Below are positions 11,397-23,959 of a DNA stretch of 64,000 nt, piece after piece. Position 1 is the first letter of the stretch, and each line of letters opens with the position of its first letter. The DNA is from Erinaceus europaeus (Eukaryota; Chordata; Mammalia; Eulipotyphla; Erinaceidae). The position numbers and the translations under genes were made by a program. A model generated the notes under the pieces. It was given only the letters and a program-made list of their open reading frames with translations. It had not been told where the DNA came from and ran no database searches. The stretch is from the NCBI RefSeq assembly GCF_950295315.1, contig NC_080181.1:36299375-36363374 (forward strand), in the 5' to 3' direction.

Positions 11397-12793
11397 CTAG
11401 GCGCAATCAAGAAAAACCACTTGCACCTGTGTGCGAATCTTCAAAAAAAAAAAACCTAGGAGCAATCAAGAAAAACCACTTGCACCTGTGTGCGAATCTT
11501 CAAAAAAAAAAAAAAACTCGGCACAATCAAGACAAACCAATTGTACCTGTGTACGAATCTAGAAACAACAAACACCTGGGCGCAATCAAGACAAACCCCT
11601 TGCACTTCTATGCGAATCTTCAAAAAAAAATTCTAGGGGCAATCAAGACAAACCACTTACACCTGTGTGTGAACCTACAAAAAAAAAAACATAGGCACAA
11701 GCAAGACAAACCACTTGCACAAGTGTGAGAATCTAAAAAAAAAAAATCCTACGCGCAATCAAGACAAACCACTTGCACCTGTGTGTGAATCTACAAAAAA
11801 AAAAAACCTAGGCGTAATCAAGACAAACCACTTGCACCTCTGTGCGAATCTTCAAAAAAAAAAACCTGACCGTAATCAAAACAAACCACTTGCACCTGTG
11901 TGTGAATCTACAAAAAAAAACCAAGGCGCAATCAAGACAAACCACTTGCACCTGTGTGCGAATCTCCAAAATAAAAAAATCTAGGCGCAATCAAGACAAA
12001 CCACTTGCACATGTGTACGAATCTACAACAAAAAAACCCAAGGCGTAATCAAGAGAAACCAATTGGACCTGTGTGCTAATCTACAAACAACACAAACCAG
12101 GCCGCAATCAAGACAAACCAATTGCACCTGTGCGTCAATCTACAAAAAAAAACCTAGGTGCAATCAAGAAAAACCACTTGCACCTGTGGGCGAATCTTCA
12201 AAAAAAAAAACTCGGAACAATCAAGACAAACCACTTACACCTGTGTGCGAATCTAAAAAAAAACAATCTTAGGTGCCATCAAGACAAACCAATTGTACCT
12301 GTGTGCGAATCTAGAAACAACAAACACCTGGGCGCAATCAAGGCAAACCCCTTGCACTTCTGTGCAAATCTTCAAAAAAAAAATTCTAGGAGCAATCAAG
12401 ACAAACCACTTACACCTGTGTGTGAATCTACAAAAAAAAACATAGGCAAAAGCAAGACAAACCACTTGCACCTGTATGTGAATCTACAAAAAAAAAAAAA
12501 CCTAGGCGCAATCAAGACAAACCACTTACACCTGTGTGCGAATCTACAAAAGAAAAATCTAGGTGCAATCAAGACAAACCACTTGCACCTGTGTGCGAAT
12601 CTCCAAAAAAAAAAAAAACCTGAGCGTAATCAAGACAAACCACTTGCACCTGTGTGTGAATCTACAAAAAAAAAAAACTAGGCGCAATCAAGACAAACCA
12701 CTTGCACCTGTGTGCGAATCTACAACAAAAAAAACAAGGTGTAAACAAGAGAAACCAATTGCACCTGTGTGCTAATCTACAAACAACACAAAC
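11397..12793 (+). repeat. L block 3 (5'-truncated and internally deleted)
   Basis: Begins after the first four L monomers, directly at the CTAGGCGCAATCAAGAAAAACC position. It keeps CTCGGCAC near 11517, CTTCTATGCG near 11607, CACAAGTGTGAG near 11718, CTGACCG near 11867, AATTGGACC at 12061, CTCGGAAC near 12209 and AAAAGAAAAATC near 12550. It then passes through a CTGAGCG monomer straight to the AAGGTGTAAAC monomer near 12739, skipping roughly a third of the block. L block 6 (27284-28682) has the same structure and length. Confidence 0.88.
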
Positions 12794-13788
12794 CAGGGCG
12801 CAATCAAGACAAACCAATTGCACCTGTGTGTGAATCTACAAAAAAAAACCTGAGCATAATCAAGACAAACCACTTGCAACTGTGTGTGAATCTACAAAAA
12901 AAAAAACCAAGGCGCAATCAAGAAAAACCACTTGCACCTGTGTGCGAATCTCCAAAAAAAAAAAAAACTAGACACAATCAAGACAAACCACTTGCACCTG
13001 TGTGCGAATCTACAACAAAAAAAAACCTAGGAGTAATCAAGAGAAACCAATTGCACCTGTGTGCTAATCTACAAGCAACACAAACCAGGGCGCAATCAAG
13101 ACAAACCAATGGCACCTGTGTGTGAATCTACAAAAAAAAAACCTAGGCGCAATCAAGACAAAACACTTGCACCTGTGTGCGAATCTTCAAAAAAAAAAAC
13201 ATAGGCACAATCAAGACAAACCAATTGAACCTGTGTGCGAATCTACAACAAAAAAAACCAAGGCGTAATCTAGAGAAACCAATTTCACCTGTGTGCGAAT
13301 CTTCAACAACACACACCTGGGCGCAATGAAGACAAACCACTTTCACCTGTGTGCGAATATAACAAAAAAATCCTAGGCGCAATCAAGACAAACCAATTGC
13401 ACCTGTGTGCGAATCTTCAAAAAAAAAAAACCTAGGCACAATCAAGAAAAACCACTTGCACCTGTGTGTGAATCTACAAAAAAAGCCTAGGCGCAATCAA
13501 GACAAACAACTTGCACCTGTGTGCGAATCTTCAAAAAAAAAAAAAAAACCTGAGCGTAATCAAGACAAACCACTTGCACCTGTGTGTGAATCTACAAAAA
13601 AAAAAAACCAAGGCGCAATCAAGACAAACCACTTGCACCTGTGTGCGAATCTACAACAAAAAAAAAAAACCAAGGCGCAATCAAGAGAAACCTATTTCAC
13701 CTGTGTGCGAATCTAAAAACAACACACACCTGGGCGCAATCAAGACAAAACACTTGCACCTGTGTGCGAATCTAAAAAAAAAAAAAAC
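12794..13788 (+). repeat. Mixed S/D-type stretch
   Basis: About 17 monomers combining S and D signatures: CTGAGCATAATC with TTGCAACTG near 12848-12882, CTCC-A-run-CTAGACAC near 12968, TACAAGCAACACAAACC near 13070, CTAGAGAAACCAATTTCACC near 13270, CTTCAACAACACAC near 13302, and CTAAAAACAACACACACC near 13712. It parallels 28683-29130 up to about 13240 and then differs. The same signatures return near 40900-41700, 50930-51560 and 58350-59000. Confidence 0.8.
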
Positions 13789-14312
13789 CTAGGCACAATC
13801 AAGACAAACCACTTGCACATGTGTACGAATCTACAACAAAAAAACCCAAGGCGTAATCAAGAGAAACCAATTGGACCTGTGTGCTAATCTACAAACAACA
13901 CAAACCAGGCCGCAATCAAGACAAACCAATTGCACCTGTGTGTCAATCTACAAAAAAAAACCTAGGAGCAATCAAGAAAAACCACTTGCACCTGTGGGCG
14001 AATCTTCAAAAAAAAAAACTCGGAACAATCAAGACAAACCACTTACACCTGTGTGCGAATCTAAAAAAAAACAATCTTAGGTGCCATCAAGACAAACCAA
14101 TTGTACCTGTGTGCGAATCTAGAAACAACAAACACCTGGGCGCAATCAAGGCAAACCCCTTGCACTTCTGTGCGAATCTTCAAAAAAAAAATTCTAGGGG
14201 CAATCAAGACAAACCACTTACACCTGTGTGTGAATCTAGAAAAAAAAACATAGGCAAAAGCAAGACAAACCACTTGCAACTGTGTGCGAATCTCCAAAAA
14301 AAAAAAAAAAAC
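13789..14312 (+). repeat. L-block fragment inserted between blocks
   Basis: A roughly 520 bp piece of the L block's middle third, from the TTGCACATGTGTACG monomer through AATTGGACC near 13870, CTCGGAAC near 14018, CTTCTGTGCG near 14165 and CATAGGCAAAAGC near 14249. It is flanked by linker monomers where the rest of an L block would be expected. The ends fall inside monomers of ordinary sequence, as expected from crossover or conversion between misaligned repeats. Confidence 0.82.
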
Positions 14313-14611
14313 CTGAGCGTAATCAAGACAAACCACTTGCACCTGTGTGTGAATCTACAAAAAAAAAAACCAAGGCGCAATCAAGACAAAACACTTGTAC
14401 CTGTGTGCGAATCTTCAAAAAAAAAAAAAAATTAGGCACAATCAAGACAAACCACTTGTACCTGTGTGCGAATCTACAACAAAAAAAAAAACCAAGGCAC
14501 AATCAAGAGAAACCTATTTCACCTGTGTGCGAATCTAAAAACAACACACACCTGGGCACAATCAAGACAAAACACTTGCACCTGTGTGCGAATCTAAAAA
14601 AAAAAAAAAAC
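14313..14611 (+). repeat. Linker between blocks
   Basis: Five monomers in the order CTGAGCGTAATC, CAAGGCGC with CAAAACACTTGTACC, ATTAGGCAC, CAAGGCAC with CTATTTCACC, and the CTAAAAACAACACACACC linker monomer. The same order precedes the L blocks at 3499 and 18613. Confidence 0.8.
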
Positions 14612-16701
14612 CTAGGCACAATCAAGACAAACCACTTGCACCTCTGTGCGAATCTTCACAAAAAAAAACCTGAGCGTAATCAGGACAAACCACTTGCACC
14701 TGTGTGTGAGTCTACAAAAAAAAAAACCAAGGCGCAATCAAGACAAACCACGTGCACCTGTGTGCGAATCTACAAAAAAAAAAAACCAAGGCGCAATCAA
14801 GACAAACCACTTGCACCTGTGTGCGAATCTACAACAAAAAAACCAAGGCGTAATCAAGAGAAACCAATAGCACCTGTGTGCTAATCTACAAACAACACAA
14901 ACCAGGGCGCAATCAAGACAAACCAATTGCACCTGTGTGTGAATCTACAAAAAAAACCTAGGCACAATCAAGAAAAACCACTTGCACCTGTGTGCGAATC
15001 TTCAAAAATAAAAACCTAGGAGCAATCAAGAAAAACCACTTGCACCTGTGTGCGAATCTTCAAAAATAAAAACCTAGGAGCAATCAAGAAAAACCACTTG
15101 CACCTGCGTGCGAATCTTCAAAAAAAAAAAAAAAAACTCGGCACAATCAAGACAAACCAATTCTACCTGTGTACGAATCTAGAAACAACAAACACCTGGG
15201 CGCAATCAAGACAAACCCCTTGCACTTCTATGCGAATCTTCAAAAAACAAATTCTAGGGGCAATCAAGACAAACCACTTACACCTGTGTGTGAACCTACA
15301 AAAAAAAACATAGGCACAAGCAAGACAAACCACTTGCACAAGTGTGAGAATCTAAAAAAAAAATCCTACGCTCAATCAAGACAAACCACTTGCACCTGTG
15401 TGTGAATCTACAAAAAAAAAAAAAAAACCTAGGCGTAATCAAGACAAACCACTTGCACCTCTGTGCGAATCTTCAAAAAAAAAAAACCTGACCGTAATCA
15501 AAACAAACCACTTGCACCTGTGTGTGAATCTACAAAAAAAAACCAAGGTGCAATCAAGACAAACCACTTGCACCTGTGTGCGAATCTCCAAAATAAAAAA
15601 AAACTAGGCGCAATCAAGACAAACCACTTGCACATGTGTACGAATCTACAACAAAAAAACCCAAGGCGTAATCAAGAGAAACCAATTGGACCTGTGTGCT
15701 AATCTACAAACAACACAAACCAGGCCGCAATCAAGACAAACCAATTGCACCTGTGTGTCAATCTACAAAAAAAAACCTAGGAGCAATCAAGAAAAACCAC
15801 TTGCACCTGTGGGCGAATCTTCAAAAAAAAAAAAAACTCGGAACAATCAAGACAAACCACTTACACCTGTGTGAGAATCTAAAAAAAAACAATCTTAGGT
15901 GCCATCAAGACAAACCAATTGTACCTGTGTGCGAATCTAGAAACAACAAACACCTGGGCGCAATCAAGGCAAACCCCTTGCACTTCTGTGCGAATCTTCA
16001 AAAAAAAAAATTCTAGGGGCAATCAAGACAAACCACTTACACCTGTGTGTAAATCTACAAAAAAAAACATAGGCAAAAGCAAGACAAACCACTTGCACCT
16101 GTGTGTGAATCTACAAAAAAAAAAAACCTAGGCGCAATCAAGACAAACCACTTGCACCTGTGTGCGAATCTACAAGAGAAAAATCTAGGTGCAATCAAGA
16201 CAAACCACTTGCACCTGTGTGCGAATCTAAAAAAAAAAAAATCCTAGGCGCCATCAAGACAAACCAATTGCACCTGTGTGCGAATCGAGAAACAACACAC
16301 TTGGGCGCAATCAAGAGAAACCACTTGAACCTTTATGCGAATCTTCAAAAAAAAAAAAAACCTAGGCGCAATCAAGACAAACCACTTGCACCTGTGTGCG
16401 AATCTTAAAAAAAAAACAATCCTAGGCTCCATCAAGACAAACCACTTGCACCTGTGTGCGAAAAAAAAGCTCAGCGTAATCAAGACAAACCACTTACACC
16501 TGTGTGTGAATCTACAAAAAAAAAACAATGCCGCAATCAAGAAAAACCACTTTACCTGTGTGCGAATCTCCAAAAAAAAAAAAAACTAGGCGCAATCAAG
16601 ACAAACCACTTGCACCTGTGTGCGAATCTACAACAAAAAAACCAAGGTGTAAACAAGAGAAACCAATTGCACCTGTGTGCTAATCTACAAACAACACAAA
16701 C
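14612..16701 (+). repeat. L block 4 (internal deletion of about 430 bp)
   Basis: Starts with the CTTCACAAAA monomer near 14651 and keeps the L order to the AAAAATCTAGG monomer near 16179, which here reads CAAGAGAAAAATC. After about 109 bp it reaches the GAGAAACAACACACTTGG monomer near 16287, where the full block has about 536 bp. The AACTAGCCGC, CATAAGGCAC and GCAATAAGGAC monomers are missing. The GAGAAACAACAC linker is also shortened by one AC repeat relative to other copies. One extra CTTCAAAAATAAAAACC monomer sits near 15059. Confidence 0.88.
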
Positions 16702-18201
16702 CAGGGCGCAATCAAGACAAATCAATTGCACCTGTGTGTGAATCTACAAAAAAAATCCTAGGAGCAATCAAGACAAACCACTTGCACCAGTGTGCGAATC
16801 TTCAAAAAAAAAACATAGTCACAATCAAGACAAACAACTTGCACCTGTGTGAGAATCTAAAAAAAAAAATCCTAGGTGCAATCAAGACAAACCATTTGCA
16901 CCTGTGTGCGAATCTTAAAAAAAAAAAATCCTAGGCGCCATCAAGACAAACCACTTGCACCTGTGTGCGAAAAAAAAGCTGAGCGTAATCAAGACAAACC
17001 ACTTGCACCTGTGTGCGAATCTTAAAAAAAAAACAATCCTAGGCGCCATCAAGACAAACCACTTGCACCTGTGTGCGAAAAAAAAGCTAAGCGTAATCAA
17101 GACAAACCACTTACACCTGTGTGTGAATCTACAAAAAAAAAACATGGCACAATCAAGAAAAACCACTTTACTTGTGTGCGAATCTCCAAATAAAAAAAAA
17201 ATTGGCGCAATTATGAAAAACCACTTGCACCTGTGTGTGAATCTACAACAAAAAAACCAAGGTGTAAACAAGAGAAACCAATTGCACCTGTGTGCTAATC
17301 TACAAACAACACAAACCAGGGCGCAATCAAGTCAAACCAATTGCACCAGTGTGTGAATCTACAAAAAAAATCCTAGGAGCAATCAAGAAAAACCACTTGC
17401 ACCTGTGTGCGAATCTTCAAAAAAAAAAAAAAAACATAGGCACAATCAAGACAAACCACTTGAACCTGTGTGCGAATCTACAACAAAAAAAAAAACCAAG
17501 GCGCAATCTAGAGAAACCAATTTCACCTGTGTGCGAATCTACAAACAACACACACCTGGGCGCAATCAAGACAAAACACTTGCACCTGTGTGCGAATCTA
17601 AAAAAAAAAAAAAAAAAACCTAGGCACAATCAAGACAAACCACTTGCACCTGTGTGATAATCTTCAAAAAAAAAAACATAGGCACAATCAAGACAAACCA
17701 CTTGAACCTGTGTGCGAATCTACAACAAAAAAAAACCAAGGCGCAATCTAGAGAAACCAATTTCACCTGTGTGCGAATCTACAAACAACACACACCTGGG
17801 CGCAAACAAGACAAAACACTTGCACCTGTGTGCTAATCAAAAAAAAAAGAAAAAAAAAACCTAGGCACAATCAAGACAACCAACTTGCACCTGTGTGTGA
17901 ATCTACAAAAAAAAAAAACCAAGGCGCAATCAAGAAAAACCACTTGCACCTGTGTGCGAATCTTAAAAAAAAAAAAATCCTAGGCGCCAACAAGACAAAC
18001 CACTTGCACCTGTGTGCGAAAAAAAAGCTGAGCGTAATCAAGACAAACCACTTACACCTGTGTGTGAATCTACAAAAAAAAAAACTAGGCGCAATCAAGA
18101 CAAACCACTTGCACCTGTGTGCGAATCTACAACAAAAAAAAACAAGGTGTAAACAAGAGAAACCAATTGCACCTGTGTGCTAATCTACAAACAACACAAA
18201 C
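16702..18201 (+). repeat. Two S blocks (615 and 885 bp)
   Basis: The units are 16702-17316 and 17317-18201. Truncated monomers lie near 16970, 17078 and 18017, the first two only about 108 bp apart, an arrangement repeated at about 47343/47451 and 54758/54866. The second unit contains two CTAGAGAAACCAATTTCACC monomers (about 17507 and 17747), a 19-A run at 17600-17618 and a G-interrupted A run near 17839-17858. The junction at about 17651-17660, where GTGATAATC runs into CTTCAAAA, is where the stretch resembling 2545 onward begins. Confidence 0.85.
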
Positions 18202-18612
18202 CAGGGCGCAATCAAGACAAACCAATTGCACCTGTGTGTGAATCTACAAAAAAAATCCTAGGAGCAATCAAGACAAACCACTTGCACCTGTGTGCGAATC
18301 TACAAAAGAAAAATCTAGGTGCAATCAAGACAAACCACTTGCACCTGTGTGCGAATCTCCAAAAAAAAAAAAAAACCTGAGCGTAATCAAGACAAACCAC
18401 TTGCACCTGTGTGTGAATCTTCAAAAAAAAAAATTAGGCACAATCAAGACAAACCACTTGTACCTGTGTGCGAATCTACAACAACAAAAAAATCCAAGGC
18501 GCAATCAAGAGAAACCTATTTCCCCTGTGTGCGAATCTAAAAACAACACACACCTGGGCGCAATCAAGACAAAACACTTGCACCTGTGTGCGAATCTAAA
18601 AAAAAAAAAAAC
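18202..18612 (+). repeat. Linker between S and L blocks
   Basis: Same seven-monomer order as 3086-3498, including the AAAAGAAAAATCTAGG monomer near 18305 and the CTATTTCCCC change near 18517, which is shared with about 3401. This supports the two stretches being copies of each other. Confidence 0.82.
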
Positions 18613-20761
18613 CTAGGCACAATCAAGACAAACCACTTGCACCTCTGTGCGAATCTTCACAAAAAAAAACCTGAGCGTAATCAGGACAAAACACTTGCAC
18701 CTGTGTGTGAATCTACAAAAAAAAAAACCAAGGGGCAATCAAGACAAACCACTTGCACCTGTGTGCGAATGTACAAAAAAAAAAAACCAAGGCGCAATCA
18801 AGACAAACCACTTGCACCTGTGTGCGAATCTACAACAAAAAAACCAAGGCGTAATCAAGAGAAACCAATAGCACCTGTGTGCTAATCTACAAACAACACA
18901 AACCAGGGCACAATCAAGACAAACCAATGGCACCTGTGTGTGAATCTACAAAAAAAACCTAGGCGCAATCAAGAAAAACCACTTGCACCTGTGTGCGAAT
19001 CTTCAAAAATAAAAACCTAGGAGCAATCAAGAAAAACCACTTGCACCTGCGTGCGAATCTTCAAAAAAAAAAAAAAAACTCGGCACAATCAAGACAAACC
19101 AATTCTACCTGTGTACGAATCTAGAAACAACAAACACCTGGGCGCAATCAAGACAAACCCCTTGCACTTCAATGCGAATCTTCAAAAAAAAAATTCTAGG
19201 GGCAATCAAGACAAACCACTTACACCTGTGTGTGAACCTACAAAAAAAAAACTTAGGCACAAGCAAGACAAACCACTTGCACAAGTGTGAGAATCTAAAA
19301 AAAAAAATCCTACGCGCAATCAAGACAAACCACTTGCACCTGTGTGCGAATCTACAAAAAAAAAAAAAAAACCTAGGCGTAATCAAGACAAACCACTTGC
19401 ACCTCTGTGCGAATCTTCAAAAAAAAAAACCTGACCGTAATCAAAACAAACCACTTGCACCTGTGTGTGAATCTACAAAAAAAAAACCAAGGCACAATCA
19501 AGACAAACCACTTGCACCTGTGTGCGAATCTCCAAAATAAAAAAAAACTAGGCGCAATCAAGACAAACCACTTGCACATGTGTACGAATCTACAACAAAA
19601 AAACCCAAGGCGTAATCAAGAGAAACCAATTGGACCTGTGTGCTAATCTACAAACAACACAAACCAGGCCGCAATCAAGACAAACCAATTGCACCTGTGT
19701 GTCAATCTACAAAAAAAAACCTAGGAGCAATCAAGAAAAACCACTTGCACCTGTGGGCGAATATTCAAAAAAAAAACTCGGAACAATCAAGACAAACCAC
19801 TTACACCTGTGTGCGAATCTAAAAAAAAACAATCTTAGGTGCCATCAAGACAAACCAATTGTACCTGTGTGCGAATCTAGAAACAACAAACACCTGGGCG
19901 CAATCAAGGCAAACCCCTTGCACTTCTGTGCGAATCTTCAAAAAAAAAAATTCTAGGGGCAATCGAGACAAACCACTTACACCTGTGTGTGAATCTACAA
20001 AAAAAAACATAGGCAAAAGCAAGACAAACCACTTGCACCTGTGTGTGAATCTACAAAAAAAAAAAACCTAGGCGCAATCAAGACAAACCACTTGCACCTG
20101 TGTGCGAATCTACAAAAGAAAAATCTAGGTGCAATCAAGACAAACCACTTGCACCTCTGTGCGAATCTCCAAAAAAAAAAAAAAAAACTAGGGGTAATCA
20201 AGACAAACCACTTGCACCTGTGTGCGAATCTACAAAAAACAAAAAAACTAGCCGCAATCAAGACAAACCACTTGCACCTGTGTGCGAATCTTCAAAATAA
20301 AAACATAAGGCACAATCAACAAAAACCACTTGCACCTGTGTGCGAATCTAAAAGAAAAAAAACCAAGGCGTAATCAAGACAAACCAATTGCACCTGTGTG
20401 TGAATCTACAAAAAAAAAACCTAGGCGCAATCAAGACAAACCACTTGCACCTGTGTGCGAATCTTAAAAAAAAAAAACAATCCTAGGCTCCATCAAGACA
20501 AACCACTTGCACCTGTGTGCGAAAAAAAGCTCAGCGTAATCAAGACAAACCACTTACACCTGTGTGTGAATCTACAAAAAAAAACAATGCCGCAATCAAG
20601 AAAAACCACTTTACCTGTGTGCGAATCTCCAAAAAAAAAAAAAAACTAGGCGCAATCAAGACAAACCACTTGCACCTGTGTGCGAATCTACAACAAAAAA
20701 ACCAAGGTGTAAACAAGAGAAACCAATTGCACCTGTGTGCTAATCTACAAACAACACAAAC
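18613..20761 (+). repeat. L block 5 (copy of L block 2)
   Basis: 2,149 bp against 2,155 bp in L block 2, with the same missing GCAATAAGGAC-to-CTTTATGCG segment, and a constant shift of about 15,110 bp between matching landmarks. Private differences include CTTCAATGCG near 19169 and GAATATTC near 19759. Confidence 0.9.
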
Positions 20762-22981
20762 CAGGGCGCAATCAAGAAAAATCAATTGCACCTGTGTGTG
20801 AATCTACAAAAAAATCCTAGGAGCAATCAAGACAAACCACTTGCACCTGTGTGCGAATCTTCAAAAAAAAAAACATAGGCACAATCAAGACAAACCACTT
20901 GAACCTGTGTGCGAATCTACAACAAAAAAAAACCAAGGCGCAATCTAGAGAAACCAATTTCACCTGTGTGCGAATCTACAAACAACACACACCTGGGCGC
21001 AAACAAGACAAAACACTTGCACCTGTGTGCGAATCAAAAAAAAAAGAAAAAAAAACCTAGGCACAATCAAGACAAACAACTTGCACCTGTGTGAGAATCT
21101 AAAAAAAAAATCCTAGGTGCAATCAAGACAAACCATTTGCACCTGGGTGCGAATCTTAAAAAAAAAAATCCTAGGCGCCATCAAGACAAACCACTTGCAC
21201 CTGTGTGCGAAAAAAAAGCTGAGCGTAATCAAGACAAACCACTTACACCTGTGTGTGAATCTACAAAAAAAAAAAAAAAACTAGGCGCAATCAAGACAAA
21301 CCACTTGCACCTGTGTGCGAATCTACAACAAAAAAAACAAGGTGTAAAAAAGAGAAACCAATTGCACCTGTGTGCTAATCTACAAACAACACAAACCAGG
21401 GCGCAATCAACACAAACCAATTGCACCTGTGTGTGAATCTACAAAAAAAATCCTAGGAGCAATCAAGACAAACCACTTGCACCTGTGTGCGAATCTTCAA
21501 AAAAAAACATAGGCACAATCAAGACAAACCACTTGAACCTGTGTGCGAATCTACAACAAAAAAAAAAACCAAGGCGCAATCTAGAGAAAACAATTTCACC
21601 TGTGTGCTAATCTACAAACAACACACACCTGGGCGCAATCAAGACAAAACACTTGCACCTGTGTGCGAATCTAAAAAAAAAAAAAAAAAAACCTAGGCAC
21701 AATCAATACAAACCACTTGCACCTGTGTGCGAATCTTAAAAAAAAAAACAATCCTAGGCTCCATCAAGACAAACCACTTGCACCTGTGTGCGAAAAAAAG
21801 CTCAGCGTAATCAAGACAAACCACTTACACCTGTGTGTGAATCTACAAAAAAAAACAATGCCGCAATCAAGAAAAACCACTTTACCTGTGTGCGAATCTC
21901 CAAAAAAAAAAAAAAACTAGGCGCAATCAAGACAAACCACTTGCACCTGTGTGCGAATCTACAACAAAAAAAACAAGGTGTAAACAAGAGAAACCAATTG
22001 CACCTGTGTGCTAATCTACAAACAACACAAACCAGGGCGCAATCAAGAAAAATCAATTGCACCTGTGTGTGAATCTACAAAAAAATCCTAGGAGCAATCA
22101 AGACAAACCACTTGCACCTGTGTGCGAATCTTCAAAAAAAAAAACATAGGCACAATCAAGACAAACCACTTGAACCTGTGTGCGAATCTACAACAAAAAA
22201 AAACCAAGGCGCAATCTAGAGAAACCAATTTCACCTGTGTGCGAATCTACAAACAACACACACCTGGGCGCAAACAAGACAAAACACTTGCACCTGTTTG
22301 CGAATCAAAAAAAAAAGAAAAAAAAACCTAGGCACAATCAAGACAAACAACTTGCACCTGTGTGAGAATCTAAAAAAAAAATCCTAGGTGCAATCAAGAC
22401 AAACCATTTGCACCTGGGTGCGAATTTTTAAAAAAAAAATCCTAGGCGCCATCAAGACAAACCACTTGCACCTGTGTGCGAAAAAAAAGCTGAGCGTAAT
22501 CAAGACAAACCACTTACACCTGTGTGTGAATCTACAAAAAAAAAAAAAAAACTAGGCGCAATCAAGACAAACCACTTGCACCTGTGTGCGAATCTACAAC
22601 AAAAAAAACAAGGTGTAAAAAAGAGAAACCAATTGCACCTGTGTGCTAATCTACAAACAACACAAACCAGGGCGCAATCAACACAAACCAATTGCACCTG
22701 TGTGTGAATCTACAAAAAAAATCCTAGGAGCAATCAAGACAAACCACTTGCACCTGTGTGCGAATCTTCAAAAAAAAACATAGGCACAATCAAGACAAAC
22801 CACTTGAACCTGTGTGCGAATCTACAACAAAAAAAAAAACCAAGGCGCAATCTAGAGAAAACAATTTCACCTGTGTGCTAATCTACAAACAACACACACC
22901 TGGGCGCAATCAAGACAAAACACTTGCACCTGTGTGCGAATCTAAAAAAAAAAAAAAAAAACCTAGGCACAATCAATACAA
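20440..22981 (+). repeat. Tandem duplication, 1,271 bp unit x 2
   Basis: Copy 1 is about 20440-21710 and copy 2 about 21711-22981. Landmarks are shifted by a constant 1,271 bp: truncated monomers at 20520 and 21791, and at 21207 and 22478; and the AAGGTGTAAA monomers at 20705 and 21976, and at 21340 and 22611. The rare change CAATACAAACC near 21704 occurs again near 22974 at the end of the second copy. The unit includes the last part of L block 5. The related stretch at about 5340-6600 is single. Confidence 0.9.
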
Positions 22982-23360
22982 ACCACTTGCACCTGTGTGA
23001 GAATCTAAAAAAAAAAATCCTAGGCGCAATCAAGACAAACCACTTGCACCTGTGTGCGAATCTTAAAAAAAAACAATCCTAGGCGCCATCAAGACAAACC
23101 ACTTGCACCTGTGTGCGAAAAAAAAGCTAAGCGTAATCAAGACAAACCACTTACACCTGTGTGTGAATCTACAAAAAAAAAACATGGCACAATCAAGAAA
23201 AACCACTTTACTTGTGTGCGAATCTCCAAAAAAAAAAAAAAAAAATTGGCGCAATCAAGAAAAACCACTTGCACCTGTGTGCGAATCTACAACAAAAAAA
23301 CCAAGGTGTAAACAAGAGAAACCAATTGCACCTGTGTGCTAATCTACAAACAACACAAAC
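20762..23360 (+). repeat. Four consecutive S blocks (635, 636, 635, 693 bp)
   Basis: The units are 20762-21396, 21397-22032, 22033-22667 and 22668-23360, each ending in the AAGGTGTAAA monomer. The first and third match each other, and the second begins like the fourth, because a 1,271 bp segment covering two units has been tandemly duplicated. Truncated monomers are near 21207, 21791, 22478 and 23116. The G-interrupted A run is present near 21037 and 22308, while pure A runs of 18-19 sit at the matching place near 21673 and 22944. Confidence 0.9.
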
Positions 23361-23870
23361 CAGGGCGCAATCAAGTCAAACCAATTGCACCAGTGTGTGA
23401 ATCTACAAAAAAAATCCTAGGAGCAATCAAGACAAACCACTTGCACCTGTGTGCGAATCTACAAAAAAAAAAAAAACCTAGGCGCAATCAAGACAAACCA
23501 CTTGCACCTGTGTGCGAATCTACAACAAAAAAACCAAGGCGTAATCAAGAGAAACCAATAGCACCTGTGTGATAATCTACAAACAACACAAACCAGGGCG
23601 CAATCAAGACAAACCAATTGCACCTGTGTGTGAATCTACAAAAAAAACCTAGGCGCAATCAAGAAAAACCACTTGCACCTGTGTGCGAATCTTCAAAAAA
23701 AAAAAAAACATAGGCACAATCAAGACAAACCACTTGAACCTGTGTGCGAATCTACAACAACAAAAAAAACCAAGGCGCAATCTAGAGAAACCAATTTCAC
23801 CTGTGTGCGAATCTACAAACAACACACACCTGGGCGCAATCAAGACAAAACACTTGCACCTGTGTGCGAA

Positions 23871-23906
<36 letters not shown>

Positions 23907-23959
23907 AGGCACAATCGACAAACCACTTGCACCTGTGTGATAATCTAAAAAAAAAAATC
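23361..23959 (+). repeat. Chimeric S block with inserted L monomers
   Basis: Compared with 6982-7339, this stretch is about 241 bp longer. The extra four monomers (about 23430-23670) read as an L-block piece containing CAATAGCACC near 23559, followed by a CAACACAAACCAGGG linker monomer. The stretch ends with the longest homopolymer in the window (30 A at 23874-23903), directly followed by a monomer with a 2-base deletion (CAATCGACAAACC). Confidence 0.85.
23874..23903 (+). repeat. Longest A run in the window (30 A)
   Basis: Thirty consecutive A between GAATCT and CCTAGGCAC. The same block position holds 25 A at 29255-29279, 23 A at 58053-58075, 22 A at 50630-50651, 21 A at 36351-36371, 20 A at 7263-7282 and about 19 A in most other copies. 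Ordinary monomers carry about 8-14 A. Confidence 0.93.

Larger units (their letters stand above)
2545..13240 (+). repeat. Large segmental duplication, copy 1 (partner 17660-29130)
   Basis: The block order (S, linker, L2, S blocks, D block, L3, S/D stretch) is repeated at 17660-29130 (S, linker, L5, S blocks, D block, L6, S/D stretch). The shift starts near 15,115 bp and ends at 15,889 bp. Every change in shift is explained by a visible event in the partner: the 1,271 bp tandem duplication, about 241 bp of inserted L monomers, and a 741 bp deletion. Confidence 0.88.
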
